Notes: generated by a model from the letters alone, not told the origin. DNA of 64,000 nucleotides from Streptomyces griseoloalbus (GCA_014650015.1 BMUD01000001.1:414197-478196), one strand, 5' to 3'; shown: positions 1 through 8,679, counted from the first letter of the stretch. Program-made: numbers and translations.

Positions 1-1918
1 CGCCCTCGGCGAGCAGGCGGCCGGCCTCCTCCTTCCGCTCCGGCGCGGTGTAGTGCACCGCGGCCGACTCCGCCCACGCGTGCAGCATCTGCAGCACACC
101 GATGTCGGACTCCCGGCCCGCGAACTCCATCACCAGGCCGATGAACTCCCGGGCCGGCAGCAGCGCGTCCCGCGTCATGTTCCACAGCGCCGACCAGCAC
201 AGGGCGCGGGCGAGCGGATCGGTGAGGTCGCCGAGGCCGCGCCGGAGCGCCGCCAGCGAGGTCTCGTCGAAACGGGTCTTGCAGTACGTCAGGTCGTCGT
301 CGTTGACCAGCACCAGCTCCGGCGCGTCCGCGCCCGCCAGCTCCGCCACGACCGTACGCGCCCCGTCGACGTCCGTCTCGGCCTGCGCGTACCGCTCCAG
401 GGCGCCGTCGTCCGTGCGCCGGTACAGGCCCACCGCCACCCGGTGCGGGCGCAGCTCGGGGTGCGACTCGGCGGCCTCCTGCACGATCGCCAGCTCGTCG
501 ATCCTGCCCCGCGTGTCCAACAGCACCTGCGGCGTGAGGGAGTTGACGCCGGCCGTCTGCAGCCACGCCCGCGCCCAGACGTCCATGTCCCGGCCACTGG
601 TCTCCTCCAGGACCGACAGCAGGTCACCCAGCCGAGTGTTGCCGTACGCGTGCCGCTTGAAGTAGCGCCGGGCGCCCTCCAGGAACGCGTCCTGGCCGAC
701 GTAGGCCACCAGCTGCTTCAGCACGGAGGCACCCTTGGCGTACGTGATGCCGTCGAAGTTGAGCTTGGCGTCCTGCAGGTCGCGGATGTCGGCGGTGATC
801 GGGTGCGTGGACGGCAGCTGGTCCGCGCGGTACGCCCACGCCTTGCGGCGGTTGGCGAAGGTGATCCAGCCGTCGGTGAAGCGGGTCGCGCCGACCAGCG
901 AGAACGCGCCCATGAAGTCCGCGAAGGACTCCTTCAGCCACAGGTCGTCCCACCACTCCATGGTGACCAGGTCGCCGAACCACATGTGGGCCATCTCGTG
1001 CAGGATCACGTTCGCGCGGCCCTCGTAGGACGCCCGGGTGACCTTGCCGCGGAAGATGAACTCCTCCCGGAAGGTGACCATCCCCGGGTTCTCCATCGCG
1101 CCCAGGTTGTACTCGGGCACGAAGGCCTGGTCGTACTTCCCGAAGGGGTACGGGTAGTCGAAGTGGTCGTGGAAGAAGTCCAGGCCCTGCTTGGTCACCA
1201 GGAAGACGTCGTCGGCGTCGAAGTGCGGGGCGAGACCCTTGCGGCACATCGCGCCGAGCGGGATCTCCAGCCGCGTACCGTCCTCGAAGACCCGCTCGTA
1301 GGAGTCCGTCACATAGTGGTACGGGCCCGCCACCACGCAGGTGATGTACGTCGGGATCGGCTTGGTCTCCGCGAACCGCCACACGCCGTCGCTGCGTTCA
1401 CCTGCGCCGTTGCTCCACACCGTCCAGTCCTCGGGCGCGCGCACCTCGAAGCGGTGGGGCGCCTTGAGATCGGGCTGCTCGAAGGTGGCGAAGACACGGC
1501 GGGCGTCGGCCGGCTCGTACTGGGTGTAGAGGTACACCTCGCCGTCCTCGGGGTCGACGAAGCGGTGCATGCCCTCGCCGGTGCGGGAGTAGGCGCACTG
1601 CGCGTCGACGACGAGCTCGTTGTCGGCGGCGAGGTCCTCCAGCAGGATCCGCGAGCCGTCGAAGACCTGGCCGGGGTCGAGGTCCCGCCCGTTGAGCGAG
1701 ACCGCCGTCACGCTCGGCGCGATCAGGTCCGCGAAGCTGCTCGCCCCCGGCTCGGCGCAGCGGAACCGGACGGTGGTGACGGAACGGAAGGTGCGGGGCC
1801 CTCCGCCCTTGTGCTCACCGACCGCCGAACGCAGGTCCAGGCTCACCTCGTACCCGTCGACGGACAGCAGGGCCGCCCGCTCCCGGGCCTCGTCGCGGGT
1901 CAGATTCTCACCGGGCAC
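1..1918 (-). CDS. pepN: Aminopeptidase N (M1 family zinc metallopeptidase), C-terminus cut by window edge
   Basis: Cytosolic M1 aminopeptidase that removes N-terminal residues from peptides. The reverse strand is open from a GTG at 1918 to the window edge, giving the first 639 residues; the family is about 850 residues, so the C-terminal helical domain lies outside. The exopeptidase signature GAMEN is at residues 273-277 and the zinc site HEMAH at 307-311, the spacing expected for M1 enzymes. The start is chosen because GAGGAG lies 8 bases upstream of the GTG and the next codons (PGENLTRDEARER) match the usual M1 N-terminus. It is divergent from the DsbA-like gene at 2057. Identity is secure; substrate preference cannot be read. 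Confidence 0.96.
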   Translation of the reverse strand, partial: MPGENLTRDEARERAALLSVDGYEVSLDLRSAVGEHKGGGPRTFRSVTTVRFRCAEPGASSFADLIAPSVTAVSLNGRDLDPGQVFDGSRILLEDLAADNELVVDAQCAYSRTGEGMHRFVDPEDGEVYLYTQYEPADARRVFATFEQPDLKAPHRFEVRAPEDWTVWSNGAGERSDGVWRFAETKPIPTYITCVVAGPYHYVTDSYERVFEDGTRLEIPLGAMCRKGLAPHFDADDVFLVTKQGLDFFHDHFDYPYPFGKYDQAFVPEYNLGAMENPGMVTFREEFIFRGKVTRASYEGRANVILHEMAHMWFGDLVTMEWWDDLWLKESFADFMGAFSLVGATRFTDGWITFANRRKAWAYRADQLPSTHPITADIRDLQDAKLNFDGITYAKGASVLKQLVAYVGQDAFLEGARRYFKRHAYGNTRLGDLLSVLEETSGRDMDVWARAWLQTAGVNSLTPQVLLDTRGRIDELAIVQEAAESHPELRPHRVAVGLYRRTDDGALERYAQAETDVDGARTVVAELAGADAPELVLVNDDDLTYCKTRFDETSLAALRRGLGDLTDPLARALCWSALWNMTRDALLPAREFIGLVMEFAGRESDIGVLQMLHAWAESAAVHYTAPERKEEAGRLLAEG

Positions 1919-2056
1919 GGGCGGCACTCCTCAGGCGTCGTCGACAGGGATGAACAGGACCGATCCTGCCATGTGGCCCTGACGGCGGGCAGCCGGGAAT
2001 GGCCGGGAGCGGACTCCGCGTTGTCACGGGGAAGCACCGCCTTCACAAGGAGCGAC

Positions 2057-2701
2057 ATGTCGGACACGTCTCCCGCCACGCCCGTCGACTTCTGGTTCGA
2101 CCCGCTGTGCCCCTGGGCCTGGATGACCTCCCGCTGGATGCTGGAGGTGGAGAAGGTGCGGGACGTCAAGGTCCGGTGGCATGTGATGAGCCTCGCCGTC
2201 CTCAACGAGGACAAGCTCGACGAGCCGGCGGAGTACCGCGAGATGCTCGAGGCCAAGGCATGGGGGCCGGTCCGGGTGGTCATCGCGGCCGAGCAGGAGC
2301 ACGGCGCCGAGGTGCTCGGCGACCTCTACACGGCGCTCGGCACCCGCATCCACAACCGGGGCGAGGGTCCGGGCAGGGAGACGGTCGCCGCCGCCCTGAA
2401 GGACGTCGGCCTGCCCGAGTCCCTCATGGAGCACTGGGACTCCACTCCTTACGAGCCCGAGCTGCGCGCCTCCCACAGGGAGGGCATCGACAAGGTCGGC
2501 CAGGACGTCGGCACCCCGGTCATCGCGGTCCCCGGCGCGGACGGCGAGCAGCTCGCCTTCTTCGGCCCGGTCGTCACCCCGGCCCCCAAGGGCGAGGAGG
2601 CCGCCCGCCTGTGGGACGGCACCCTCGCGGTGGCCTCCGTCCCCGGCTTCTACGAGATCAAGCGCACCCGGACGAAGGGGCCGGACTTCAGCGACCTGTG
2701 A
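2057..2701 (+). CDS. DsbA-family protein related to mycothiol-dependent nitroreductase Rv2466c, with CPWA instead of CPWC
   Basis: Thioredoxin-fold protein of 214 residues. The N-terminus FWFDPLCPWAWMTSRW and later blocks (VMSLAVLNE, AWGPVRV, ALGTRIHN, DVGTP, FFGPV) follow my recollection of Mycobacterium tuberculosis Rv2466c, an oxidoreductase that works with mycothiol and activates nitro-prodrugs. Rv2466c has a CPWC active site; here the second cysteine is alanine, so only a monothiol mechanism with a mycothiol partner is possible. ATG at 2057 is preferred over the far longer upstream-open frame because AAGGAG at 2047-2052 precedes it and the upstream frame is only the antisense of pepN. 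No signal peptide, so cytoplasmic. The family is confident; the reaction is inferred. Confidence 0.9.
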   Translation: MSDTSPATPVDFWFDPLCPWAWMTSRWMLEVEKVRDVKVRWHVMSLAVLNEDKLDEPAEYREMLEAKAWGPVRVVIAAEQEHGAEVLGDLYTALGTRIHNRGEGPGRETVAAALKDVGLPESLMEHWDSTPYEPELRASHREGIDKVGQDVGTPVIAVPGADGEQLAFFGPVVTPAPKGEEAARLWDGTLAVASVPGFYEIKRTRTKGPDFSDL

Positions 2702-2705
2702 CGGT

Positions 2706-2948
2706 TCAGTCCAGCACGGGTACCTTGATCGGCTCGGCGAACGGCTTCTTGTTGAAGCCCGTGCGCAGGTTGCGGCACTGCTTGCCGGTGTCGGGGTCGA
2801 GTACGTTCACGCAGAGCCAGAACTCGCCGACCCCGGACCGGCCCAGCCGTTCCTTGAGCCAGTCCTCCTCCTTCTTGTTCAGCTGACGGTGCTGCTGGTC
2901 CGCGCCGCAGGTCCAGCAGTAGTCCTTCATCGTCCTCTGTGTCGCCAT
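2706..2948 (-). CDS. Small zinc-ribbon-like conserved protein (80 aa)
   Basis: An 80-residue protein of unknown function. It begins MATQRTMKDYCWTCGADQQH and holds CxxC at residues 11-14 plus two further cysteines (46 and 58), so a single bound zinc is plausible. It is rich in charged residues, has no membrane segment or signal peptide, and ends 4 bases from the stop of the convergent DsbA-like gene. I chose the ATG at 2948 rather than the very long upstream extension, which is merely the antisense and intergenic sequence of the next gene. A hairpin (2979-3017) and a perfect palindrome (3074-3088) lie in its upstream region. I do not recognise a named family beyond a general streptomycete conserved protein. 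Confidence 0.75.
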   Translation of the reverse strand: MATQRTMKDYCWTCGADQQHRQLNKKEEDWLKERLGRSGVGEFWLCVNVLDPDTGKQCRNLRTGFNKKPFAEPIKVPVLD

Positions 2949-2978
2949 TGCGCCACCATGGACCGGATTGCCGCCTAC

Positions 2979-3017
2979 CGGAAGCCCCCGCGGGTCACGT
3001 CCCCGCGGGGACTTCCG
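2979..3017. repeat. Long GC-rich inverted repeat upstream of the zinc-ribbon gene
   Basis: The arm CGGAAGCCCCCGCGGG pairs with CCCCGCGGGGACTTCCG across a five-base loop with one mismatch. It sits 31 bases upstream of the start at 2948 and so is probably in the leader or promoter of that gene. It could be an attenuator or a bidirectional terminator-like hairpin; there is no clear T-run on the minus strand. Confidence 0.6.
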
Positions 3018-3073
3018 TCTTTCCGCCTGCCGGGTGAACGGTGAGAAGACGATCACGAGGGCAGGACACTTAT

Positions 3074-3088
3074 TGCAAGTTACTTGCA
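3074..3088. promoter_or_regulatory. Perfect 7-1-7 palindrome TGCAAGT-T-ACTTGCA, candidate operator
   Basis: The 15 bases read TGCAAGT T ACTTGCA, a perfect inverted repeat typical in size and AT content of a dimeric repressor site (for example MarR- or TetR-type). It stands out against very GC-rich surroundings and lies 126 bases upstream of the zinc-ribbon gene. Which regulator binds is not visible. Confidence 0.5.
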
Positions 3089-3133
3089 CCTGCACGCCGA
3101 GAGAAAGGGGCTGGTGAGCCCGGGGCACGCGAA

Positions 3134-3163
3134 ACGGCCCCCGCGTGATCCCGCGAGGGCCGT
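3134..3163 (-). terminator. Hairpin terminator downstream of amino-acid permease
   Basis: ACGGCCCCCGCG pairs with CGCGAGGGCCGT with one mismatch and a six-base loop, 13 bases beyond the stop of the permease gene ending at 3176 on the minus strand. Confidence 0.7.
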
Positions 3164-3175
3164 CCGAGGTGAGCG

Positions 3176-4594
3176 TCAGCTCCGGGCGCGCGCCCGCTGC
3201 CGGGCGTATCCCACCGCCGCGAGCGCCAGCGTCATCGTGCCCGTCGAGTACAGCTGCACGCGCGTGTCCGGCTCCCGGGCCATGAGGACGAAGACCGCCG
3301 CCATGCCGGCCAGCGCCACCCATGTCAGCCAGGGGAAGCCCCACATGCGCACCACCAGTTTCTCGGGCTCCTCCCGCTCCAGCCGGCGGCGCAGCCGCAG
3401 CTGGGAGACGGCGATGAAGATCCAGACGACCAGGATCACCGCGCCGATCATGTTCAGCAGCCAGGAGAAGACGTCGTCGGGCCGCCAGTAGCTCAGCAGC
3501 ACGCACAGGAAGCCGAAGACGGAGGAGGCCAGGACGGCGATCCGCGGCACCCCGCCCGACACCCGTCCCAGCGCCTTCGGCCCCTGGCCCCGCCGCACCA
3601 GCGAGTACGCGATGCGCGAGGCGCCGTAGATGTTGGCGTTCATCGCGGACAGCAGCGCCACCAGCACCACGACGTTCATCACCTGACCGGCGCCCTCGAT
3701 GCCGAGGCGGTCCAGGGCGGCGACGTACGGGCCGTCCTCGACGACCGCCGGGGAGTCCCACGGGACCAGGGTGACGATCACCGCCATCGAGCCGATGTAG
3801 AACAGCGCGATCCGCCACATCGCCGTACGGACCGCGCTCGCCACGCCCTTGACCGGGTTCTCCGACTCGGCCGCCGCGATCGTCACCGTCTCCAGGCCGC
3901 CGTACGCGAAGACGGAGGCGAGCAGTCCGATCACCAGGCCCTCGCCGCCGTTGGGGAGGAAGTCGGTGAGGTGGGAGGCGCCGGGGGAGTCCGTGCCGGG
4001 CAGCACTCCCGCGACGGCCAGCACGCCGAGCCCCAGGAACAGCGTGATCGCGCCGACCTTCAGGGCCGCGAACCAGAACTCGAACTCGCCGAAGTTCTTC
4101 ACCGCCGCGAGATTGGTCCCGCAGAACACGACCATGAACAGCGCCACCCACGCCCACTCGGGTGTGCCCGGCAGCCAGCCGGTGACGATCTTCGCGGCGC
4201 CGATGCCCTCCAGGCCGACCGCCGTGCACAGCAGCACCCAGAAGGACCAGCCCGCGGTGAAGCCGGCCCACGGGCCGATCGCCCGCTCGGCGTGCGCCGA
4301 GAACGAGCCCGACGAGGGATACGCGGCGGACATCTCGCCCAGCATCCGCATCACCAGCATCACCAGGAGGCCGGAGAGGGTGTAGGCGAGGACGATCGAG
4401 GGTCCGGCGGCGGCGATCCCCGCCCCGGAGCCGACGAACAGACCGGCGCCGATCACCCCGCCGAGGGCGATCATCGACAGATGGCGCTGCTTCAGTCCGT
4501 GCGAGAGGGAGACGCCGTCCGCCTTCGGGGGCGTCCCGGCCGGGGATGCCCCCTGGTCGGGCGAGGTCGAGGGCTTGGGGGAGGTGCTGGGCAT
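3176..4594 (-). CDS. APC-family amino-acid permease (paralogue 1)
   Basis: A 472-residue cytoplasmic-membrane transporter of the amino acid-polyamine-organocation superfamily, taking up an amino acid by cation symport. After a Pro/Ser-rich N-terminus of about 30 residues comes the family start HGLKQRHLSMIALGGVIGAG with the TM1 glycine stretch, then MRMLGEM and about twelve hydrophobic segments; the last residues are Arg-rich. It resembles the GabP/AroP/proline permease subgroup but substrate cannot be assigned. A second copy (5629-7104) shares the same blocks, and bioY lies between them in the opposite direction. The ATG at 4594 is the start nearest the family N-terminus. Confidence 0.92.
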   Translation of the reverse strand: MPSTSPKPSTSPDQGASPAGTPPKADGVSLSHGLKQRHLSMIALGGVIGAGLFVGSGAGIAAAGPSIVLAYTLSGLLVMLVMRMLGEMSAAYPSSGSFSAHAERAIGPWAGFTAGWSFWVLLCTAVGLEGIGAAKIVTGWLPGTPEWAWVALFMVVFCGTNLAAVKNFGEFEFWFAALKVGAITLFLGLGVLAVAGVLPGTDSPGASHLTDFLPNGGEGLVIGLLASVFAYGGLETVTIAAAESENPVKGVASAVRTAMWRIALFYIGSMAVIVTLVPWDSPAVVEDGPYVAALDRLGIEGAGQVMNVVVLVALLSAMNANIYGASRIAYSLVRRGQGPKALGRVSGGVPRIAVLASSVFGFLCVLLSYWRPDDVFSWLLNMIGAVILVVWIFIAVSQLRLRRRLEREEPEKLVVRMWGFPWLTWVALAGMAAVFVLMAREPDTRVQLYSTGTMTLALAAVGYARQRARARS

Positions 4595-4959
4595 GGGCGC
4601 GGCTCGTCCAATGCGGGAGATGACAAAACGCCCCCAGTCTGGGCGGCCTCCACCCGTTCACGAAGAGGATGCCCAGCATATGGACAGGCGTCATTCGGAG
4701 AGTGGTGTTCCGGTTACCCGTGAGGCGTGGCCCGTCCGTTTGGCGGTTCCCCACAGCCGCCCTTCCACCGCCGTCCGTCGGCGAAACCACCTCACCTCAG
4801 TGACTGGCGTCACCTCGTGCCGCTTGCCACCCCGGCCCTTTGTCCGGAGCCCACCACGTCCGTGGTCACGCCTTTGTCGAGCGCTGATGGTGATCGGCGC
4901 GCGGGCGCCGTTGTAGCGTCACCGTGTCCCCCAACCGCCCTCACCCCGCGGAGACCTTC
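4595..4959. promoter_or_regulatory. Divergent intergenic region between permease 1 and bioY
   Basis: These 365 bases carry no convincing gene. They must hold the promoters of permease 1 (minus) and bioY (plus). Near bioY, TAGCGT at 4914-4919 could be a -10 element. I see no obvious biotin-type operator palindrome. Confidence 0.4.
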
Positions 4960-5544
4960 ATGAGCACCGCTGCCGTCACGTCCGCCCGATCCGGACAGGT
5001 CCTCGCGGACCTCATCCCGGCCTCCCGTGTCCGGGACGCCGCGCTCGTGCTCGGCGGTGCCGCGCTCACCGGCCTCGCCGCCCAGATCGCGGTCCCCGTC
5101 CCCGGCTCCCCGGTGCCGGTGACCGGCCAGACCTTCGCGGCGCTGCTCGTCGGCACCGCCCTCGGCGCCCGCCGCGGTTTCGCCTCCCTCGCCGTGTACG
5201 CGCTGGTGGGCATGGCCGGGGTGCCGTGGTTCGCGGAGGGCAGGTCCGGGATGGCCATGCCGTCCTTCGGCTACGTCCTCGGCATGCTGCTGGCCTCCGT
5301 CGTCGTGGGCGCCCTGGCCCGCCGCGGCGCGGACCGCTCCGCCTGGCGGACGGCGGGCACCATGGTGCTCGGCTCGGCGATCATCTACGCCGTCGGCGTC
5401 CCCTACCTGGCCCTCGCCACCGGGATGTCCGCCTCCGCCGCGATCGCGGCCGGCCTCACCCCGTTCCTCGTCGGCGACGCCCTGAAGGCGGCCCTGGCGA
5501 TGGGCGTGCTGCCCACGGCCTGGAAGTTCGCCGGCAAGCGCTGA
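4960..5544 (+). CDS. bioY: Biotin transporter substrate-binding (S) component BioY
   Basis: BioY is the membrane S component that binds biotin, alone or with an ECF energy-coupling module. The 194-residue product has six hydrophobic segments and the family features PVTGQTFAALLVGTALG, with the loop VPWFAEGRSG and the late GDALKA segment. The ATG at 4960 follows GGAG within eleven bases; a GTG at 4924 would add 12 residues without a ribosome site. No ECF ATPase or T component gene is adjacent, so this copy acts alone or with a distant module. It sits between two permeases on the other strand and ends at a strong hairpin. Confidence 0.93.
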   Translation: MSTAAVTSARSGQVLADLIPASRVRDAALVLGGAALTGLAAQIAVPVPGSPVPVTGQTFAALLVGTALGARRGFASLAVYALVGMAGVPWFAEGRSGMAMPSFGYVLGMLLASVVVGALARRGADRSAWRTAGTMVLGSAIIYAVGVPYLALATGMSASAAIAAGLTPFLVGDALKAALAMGVLPTAWKFAGKR

Positions 5545-5559
5545 CCGGCCGACGCGACA

Positions 5560-5609
5560 CACAGGGCCGGGGGCCCGCGGCACACGCGCCGCGGGCCCCC
5601 GGCCCTGTG
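5560..5609. terminator. Bidirectional terminator between bioY and permease 2
   Basis: A near-ideal hairpin: a 22-base arm beginning CACAGGGCCGGGGGCCCG pairs perfectly with its complement ending CGGGCCCCCGGCCCTGTG around a six-base loop. It lies between two convergent stops (5544 and 5629), so it can serve both strands. Confidence 0.85.
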
Positions 5610-5628
5610 GTGTCGTCAGGGCGCGGCG

Positions 5629-7104
5629 TCAGCCGGCCCGGACCTCGTCCCGCCCCTCGGCGTCCGCGGCCCGGCGCCCCGCCATGCGCTGCCTCACCAC
5701 GGCGATCGCGAGCACGATGCCGGCGACCAGCAGCGACAGCAGCACCGTCGTCCGCCCGTCGTGCTCCGTGTCGGTCAGCATGTAACCCAGCACGAACACG
5801 ATCAGCCCCGCGCTGGCCCACGTCAGATACGGGTACAGCCACATCCGCACGACCAGCTTCTCCGGCGCCTCCGCCTGGATGATCTTCCGCATGCGCAGCT
5901 GCGAGAAGCAGATCACCAGCCAGACGAACAGGGCGACCGCACCGGAGGAGTTGACCAGGAAGAGGAAGACGGAGTCGGGGAACTCGTAGTTGAAGAAGAC
6001 GGCGACGAAGCCGAACACGACCGACGCGATGATCGCGGTCCGCGGCACGCCCCGGCCGGTGGTCCGGGCGAACGCCTTCGGCGCGTCCCCGCGCTGGCCG
6101 AGCGAGAAGGCCATCCGGGAGGCCGTGTAGAGCCCGGAGTTGAGGCAGGACAGCACGGACGTCAGCACGATGAAGTTCATGATCTGGCCGGCGTGCGCGA
6201 TGCCCAGGGAGTCCAGGGCGGCGACGTAGGAGCCGTCCTCGGTGATCGACTCGCTGTCCCAGGGCAGCAGGCACACCACGACGAAGATCGAGCCGAGGTA
6301 GAAGACGCCGATCCGCCAGATGATGCTGTTGGTCGCCTTGGTGACGGCCCGCTCCGGGTCCTCCGACTCGCCGGCGGCCAGGGTCGCGATCTCGCTGCCC
6401 ATGAAGGAGAAGACGACGAGCAGGATGCCGGTGAGGATGGCGCCGGCGCCGTGGGGCAGGAAGCCGCCGTGGTCGGTGAGGTTGGCGAGCCCCGCCTGGT
6501 CGCTGTCGACGCCGGGCAGCACCCCGAAGACGGCCAGCCCGCCGATGACGATGAACGCGCCGATGGCGACGACCTTGATCCCGGCGAACCAGAACTCGAA
6601 CTCGCCGTAGGAGCCCACGGACACCAGGTTGGTGGCGGTCAGCACCACCATCACGATGAGCGCCCAGCCCCACTGGGGAACGGCCGGTATCCACCCTTCG
6701 AGGATCGCGGCACCGGCGGTCGCCTCGACCGCCAGCACCACGACCCAGAAGAACCAGTACAGCCAGCCGATGGTGAACCCGGCCCACGGGCCGAGCGCGC
6801 GGTCGGCGTGCGCGGAGAAGGACCCGGACGTCGGGTTGGCCGCCGACATCTCACCGAGCATCCGCATCACCAGCACCACGAGCGTGCCGACGAGGGCGTA
6901 CGACAGGAGGATGCCGGGGCCGGCGGTCGCGATGCCGGAGCTGGAACCGACGAACAGGCCGGCGCCGATGACGCCGCCGATGGCGATCATCGACAGATGT
7001 CGGTTCTTGAGCCCGGCCTGGAGCCCGGAACCCCCGGGGGTCCCGGCGTCGCCGGGCGTTGCGGGGTCGTTCCCCGCGTTGGTCACGGTCGGCTGCGAAG
7101 TCAT
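5629..7104 (-). CDS. APC-family amino-acid permease (paralogue 2)
   Basis: A 491-residue membrane transporter of the same APC subgroup as the gene at 3176-4594. After a Gly/Pro/Thr-rich N-terminus it has LKNRHLSMIAIGGVIGAG, MRMLGEMSAA and about twelve hydrophobic segments, with WLYPYLTWAS late, matching the paralogue block for block. Likely an amino-acid/proton symporter; substrate not assignable. Two such copies so close together suggest duplication followed by divergence. The ATG at 7104 is used; its region upstream is AT-richer than average and probably carries the promoter. Confidence 0.92.
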   Translation of the reverse strand: MTSQPTVTNAGNDPATPGDAGTPGGSGLQAGLKNRHLSMIAIGGVIGAGLFVGSSSGIATAGPGILLSYALVGTLVVLVMRMLGEMSAANPTSGSFSAHADRALGPWAGFTIGWLYWFFWVVVLAVEATAGAAILEGWIPAVPQWGWALIVMVVLTATNLVSVGSYGEFEFWFAGIKVVAIGAFIVIGGLAVFGVLPGVDSDQAGLANLTDHGGFLPHGAGAILTGILLVVFSFMGSEIATLAAGESEDPERAVTKATNSIIWRIGVFYLGSIFVVVCLLPWDSESITEDGSYVAALDSLGIAHAGQIMNFIVLTSVLSCLNSGLYTASRMAFSLGQRGDAPKAFARTTGRGVPRTAIIASVVFGFVAVFFNYEFPDSVFLFLVNSSGAVALFVWLVICFSQLRMRKIIQAEAPEKLVVRMWLYPYLTWASAGLIVFVLGYMLTDTEHDGRTTVLLSLLVAGIVLAIAVVRQRMAGRRAADAEGRDEVRAG

Positions 7105-7309
7105 GGGGTGGTTTTCCTTTGCGCCGGTTGATCGGTCCCCGTACGAACGGAGTACGAGCCGGACCAGTGAAACGGAGGCGAACGAATTGGGGAACCTTTG
7201 ATTTCGGATTGTTATTTGAGGTTTTCCTGAGGTTCTGTGGATTGGCTCACTCTTCTCGGGTGCGGCACCCGGCGCCGCCGCCCGCCGGCGCCCATGTCAC
7301 ACTCGTCGC

Positions 7310-7795
7310 ATGCGCGTGTATCTCGGCTCCGACCATGCGGGCTACGAACTCAAGAACCACCTCGTCGAGTGGCTCGAGGCGGCGGGCCACGAGCCCGTCG
7401 ACTGCGGCCCGCACCTCTACGACGCCCAGGACGACTACCCGCCCTTCTGCCTCCGTGCCGCCGAGCGGACCGCCGCGGACCCGGACGCCCTCGGCATCGT
7501 GATCGGCGGCTCCGGCAACGGCGAGCAGATCGCCGCGAACAAGGTCAAGGGCGTACGGGCGGCCCTGGCCTGGAGCGAGGAGACGGCGGCACTGGGCCGC
7601 CAGCACAACAACGCCAACGTGGTCGCGGTGGGCGCGCGCATGCACACCCAGGACGAGGCGACGAAGTTCGTCGAGACCTTCCTGAGCACGCCGTTCTCGG
7701 GCGACGAGCGTCACACCCGCCGCATCGACATGCTCGCGGCCTACGAGACCACCGGCGACCTCCCCCCGATCCCGGCCCACCACCCCCAGCAGTAG
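7310..7795 (+). CDS. rpiB: Ribose-5-phosphate isomerase B
   Basis: Cytosolic aldose-ketose isomerase of the pentose phosphate pathway interconverting ribose-5-phosphate and ribulose-5-phosphate. The 161-residue protein opens MRVYLGSDHAGYELK, the RpiB/LacAB signature, and contains IVIGGSGNGEQIAANKVKGV. As in mycobacterial enzymes, glutamate (E72 in GSGNGE) stands where the E. coli type uses a catalytic cysteine. The ATG at 7310 gives the canonical N-terminus. It is followed 44 bases later by the Nei-type glycosylase in the same direction, probably co-transcribed. Confidence 0.95.
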   Translation: MRVYLGSDHAGYELKNHLVEWLEAAGHEPVDCGPHLYDAQDDYPPFCLRAAERTAADPDALGIVIGGSGNGEQIAANKVKGVRAALAWSEETAALGRQHNNANVVAVGARMHTQDEATKFVETFLSTPFSGDERHTRRIDMLAAYETTGDLPPIPAHHPQQ

Positions 7796-7839
7796 CGCCC
7801 GGGAGGCGGCGGAAAGAGCGAGCGAGGGGAAGGCCGCCC

Positions 7840-8673
7840 GTGCCCGAGGGCCACACGATCCACCGGCTGGCCGAGGACTACGCCGCGGCCTTCGCGGGCG
7901 GCGGCCCCCTCCGCGTCACCAGCCCCCAGGGCAAGTTCGCCGACGCCGCCGCCCTCCTCGACCGCACACCGCTGCACACCACCGACGCCCACGGCAAGCA
8001 CCTCTTCCTCGGCTTCGGCGACCCCGGCCCCGAGCACACCGAGTGGGTCCACATCCACCTCGGCCTCTTCGGCAAGGTCACCTTCGGCCCGGCCCCGGTC
8101 CCCCCGCCCACGGACACCGTGCGTCTGCGCCTCGCCGACGCCACCTCGTACGTCGATCTGCGCGGCCCCACCACCTGCGCCCTGATCACCGACCCCGAGA
8201 AGCGGGCGATTCACGAGCGCCTCGGCCCCGACCCGCTCCGCCCGGACGCCGACCCGGCCCTCGCCCACCGCCGGATCAGCCGCAGCCGTACGACGATCGC
8301 CGCACTCCTCATGGACCAGAAGGTCATCGCGGGCGTGGGGAACGTCTACCGCGCCGAGGTCCTCTTCCGGCACCGCGTCGACCCCTACCGCGCGGGCCGG
8401 GACATCACCCCGGCCGAGTGGGACGCCCTGTGGACCGACCTGGTCGCGCTGATGCGCGAGGGCGTCCGCAACAACCGCATCGACACCGTCCGCCCGGAGC
8501 ACACCCCCCAGGCGATGGGCCGCCCGCCGCGCGTCGACGACCACGGCGGCGAGGTGTACGTCTACCGCAGGGCCGGCCGGCCCTGCCACGTCTGTGGCGG
8601 CGAGGTCCGCACCGCCGACCTCGCCGCCCGCAACCTCTTCTGGTGCCCGTCCTGCCAGCGAACGGCGCGTTAG
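7840..8673 (+). CDS. Fpg/Nei-family DNA glycosylase/AP lyase
   Basis: Base-excision repair enzyme removing oxidised bases and nicking the abasic site. The mature N-terminus is P-E-G-H after the initiator, giving the catalytic proline and glutamate, so GTG at 7840 must be the start. A helix-two-turn-helix region containing LMDQKVIAGVGNVYRAE is in the middle, and the C-terminal zinc finger has C249, C252, C269 and C272. The 277-residue length is normal. PEGHTIHR rather than PELPEVE suggests the Nei2 branch typical of actinobacteria. It follows rpiB and ends 6 bases from the convergent acetyltransferase gene. Confidence 0.93.
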   Translation: MPEGHTIHRLAEDYAAAFAGGGPLRVTSPQGKFADAAALLDRTPLHTTDAHGKHLFLGFGDPGPEHTEWVHIHLGLFGKVTFGPAPVPPPTDTVRLRLADATSYVDLRGPTTCALITDPEKRAIHERLGPDPLRPDADPALAHRRISRSRTTIAALLMDQKVIAGVGNVYRAEVLFRHRVDPYRAGRDITPAEWDALWTDLVALMREGVRNNRIDTVRPEHTPQAMGRPPRVDDHGGEVYVYRRAGRPCHVCGGEVRTADLAARNLFWCPSCQRTAR

Positions 8674-8679
8674 ACGCGC

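Noticed and set aside
53-2056. Long plus-strand extension upstream of the DsbA-like gene
   Set aside because: It is antisense to pepN, whose HEMAH and GAMEN motifs are clear. The DsbA-like protein begins at 2057 with its own ribosome site.
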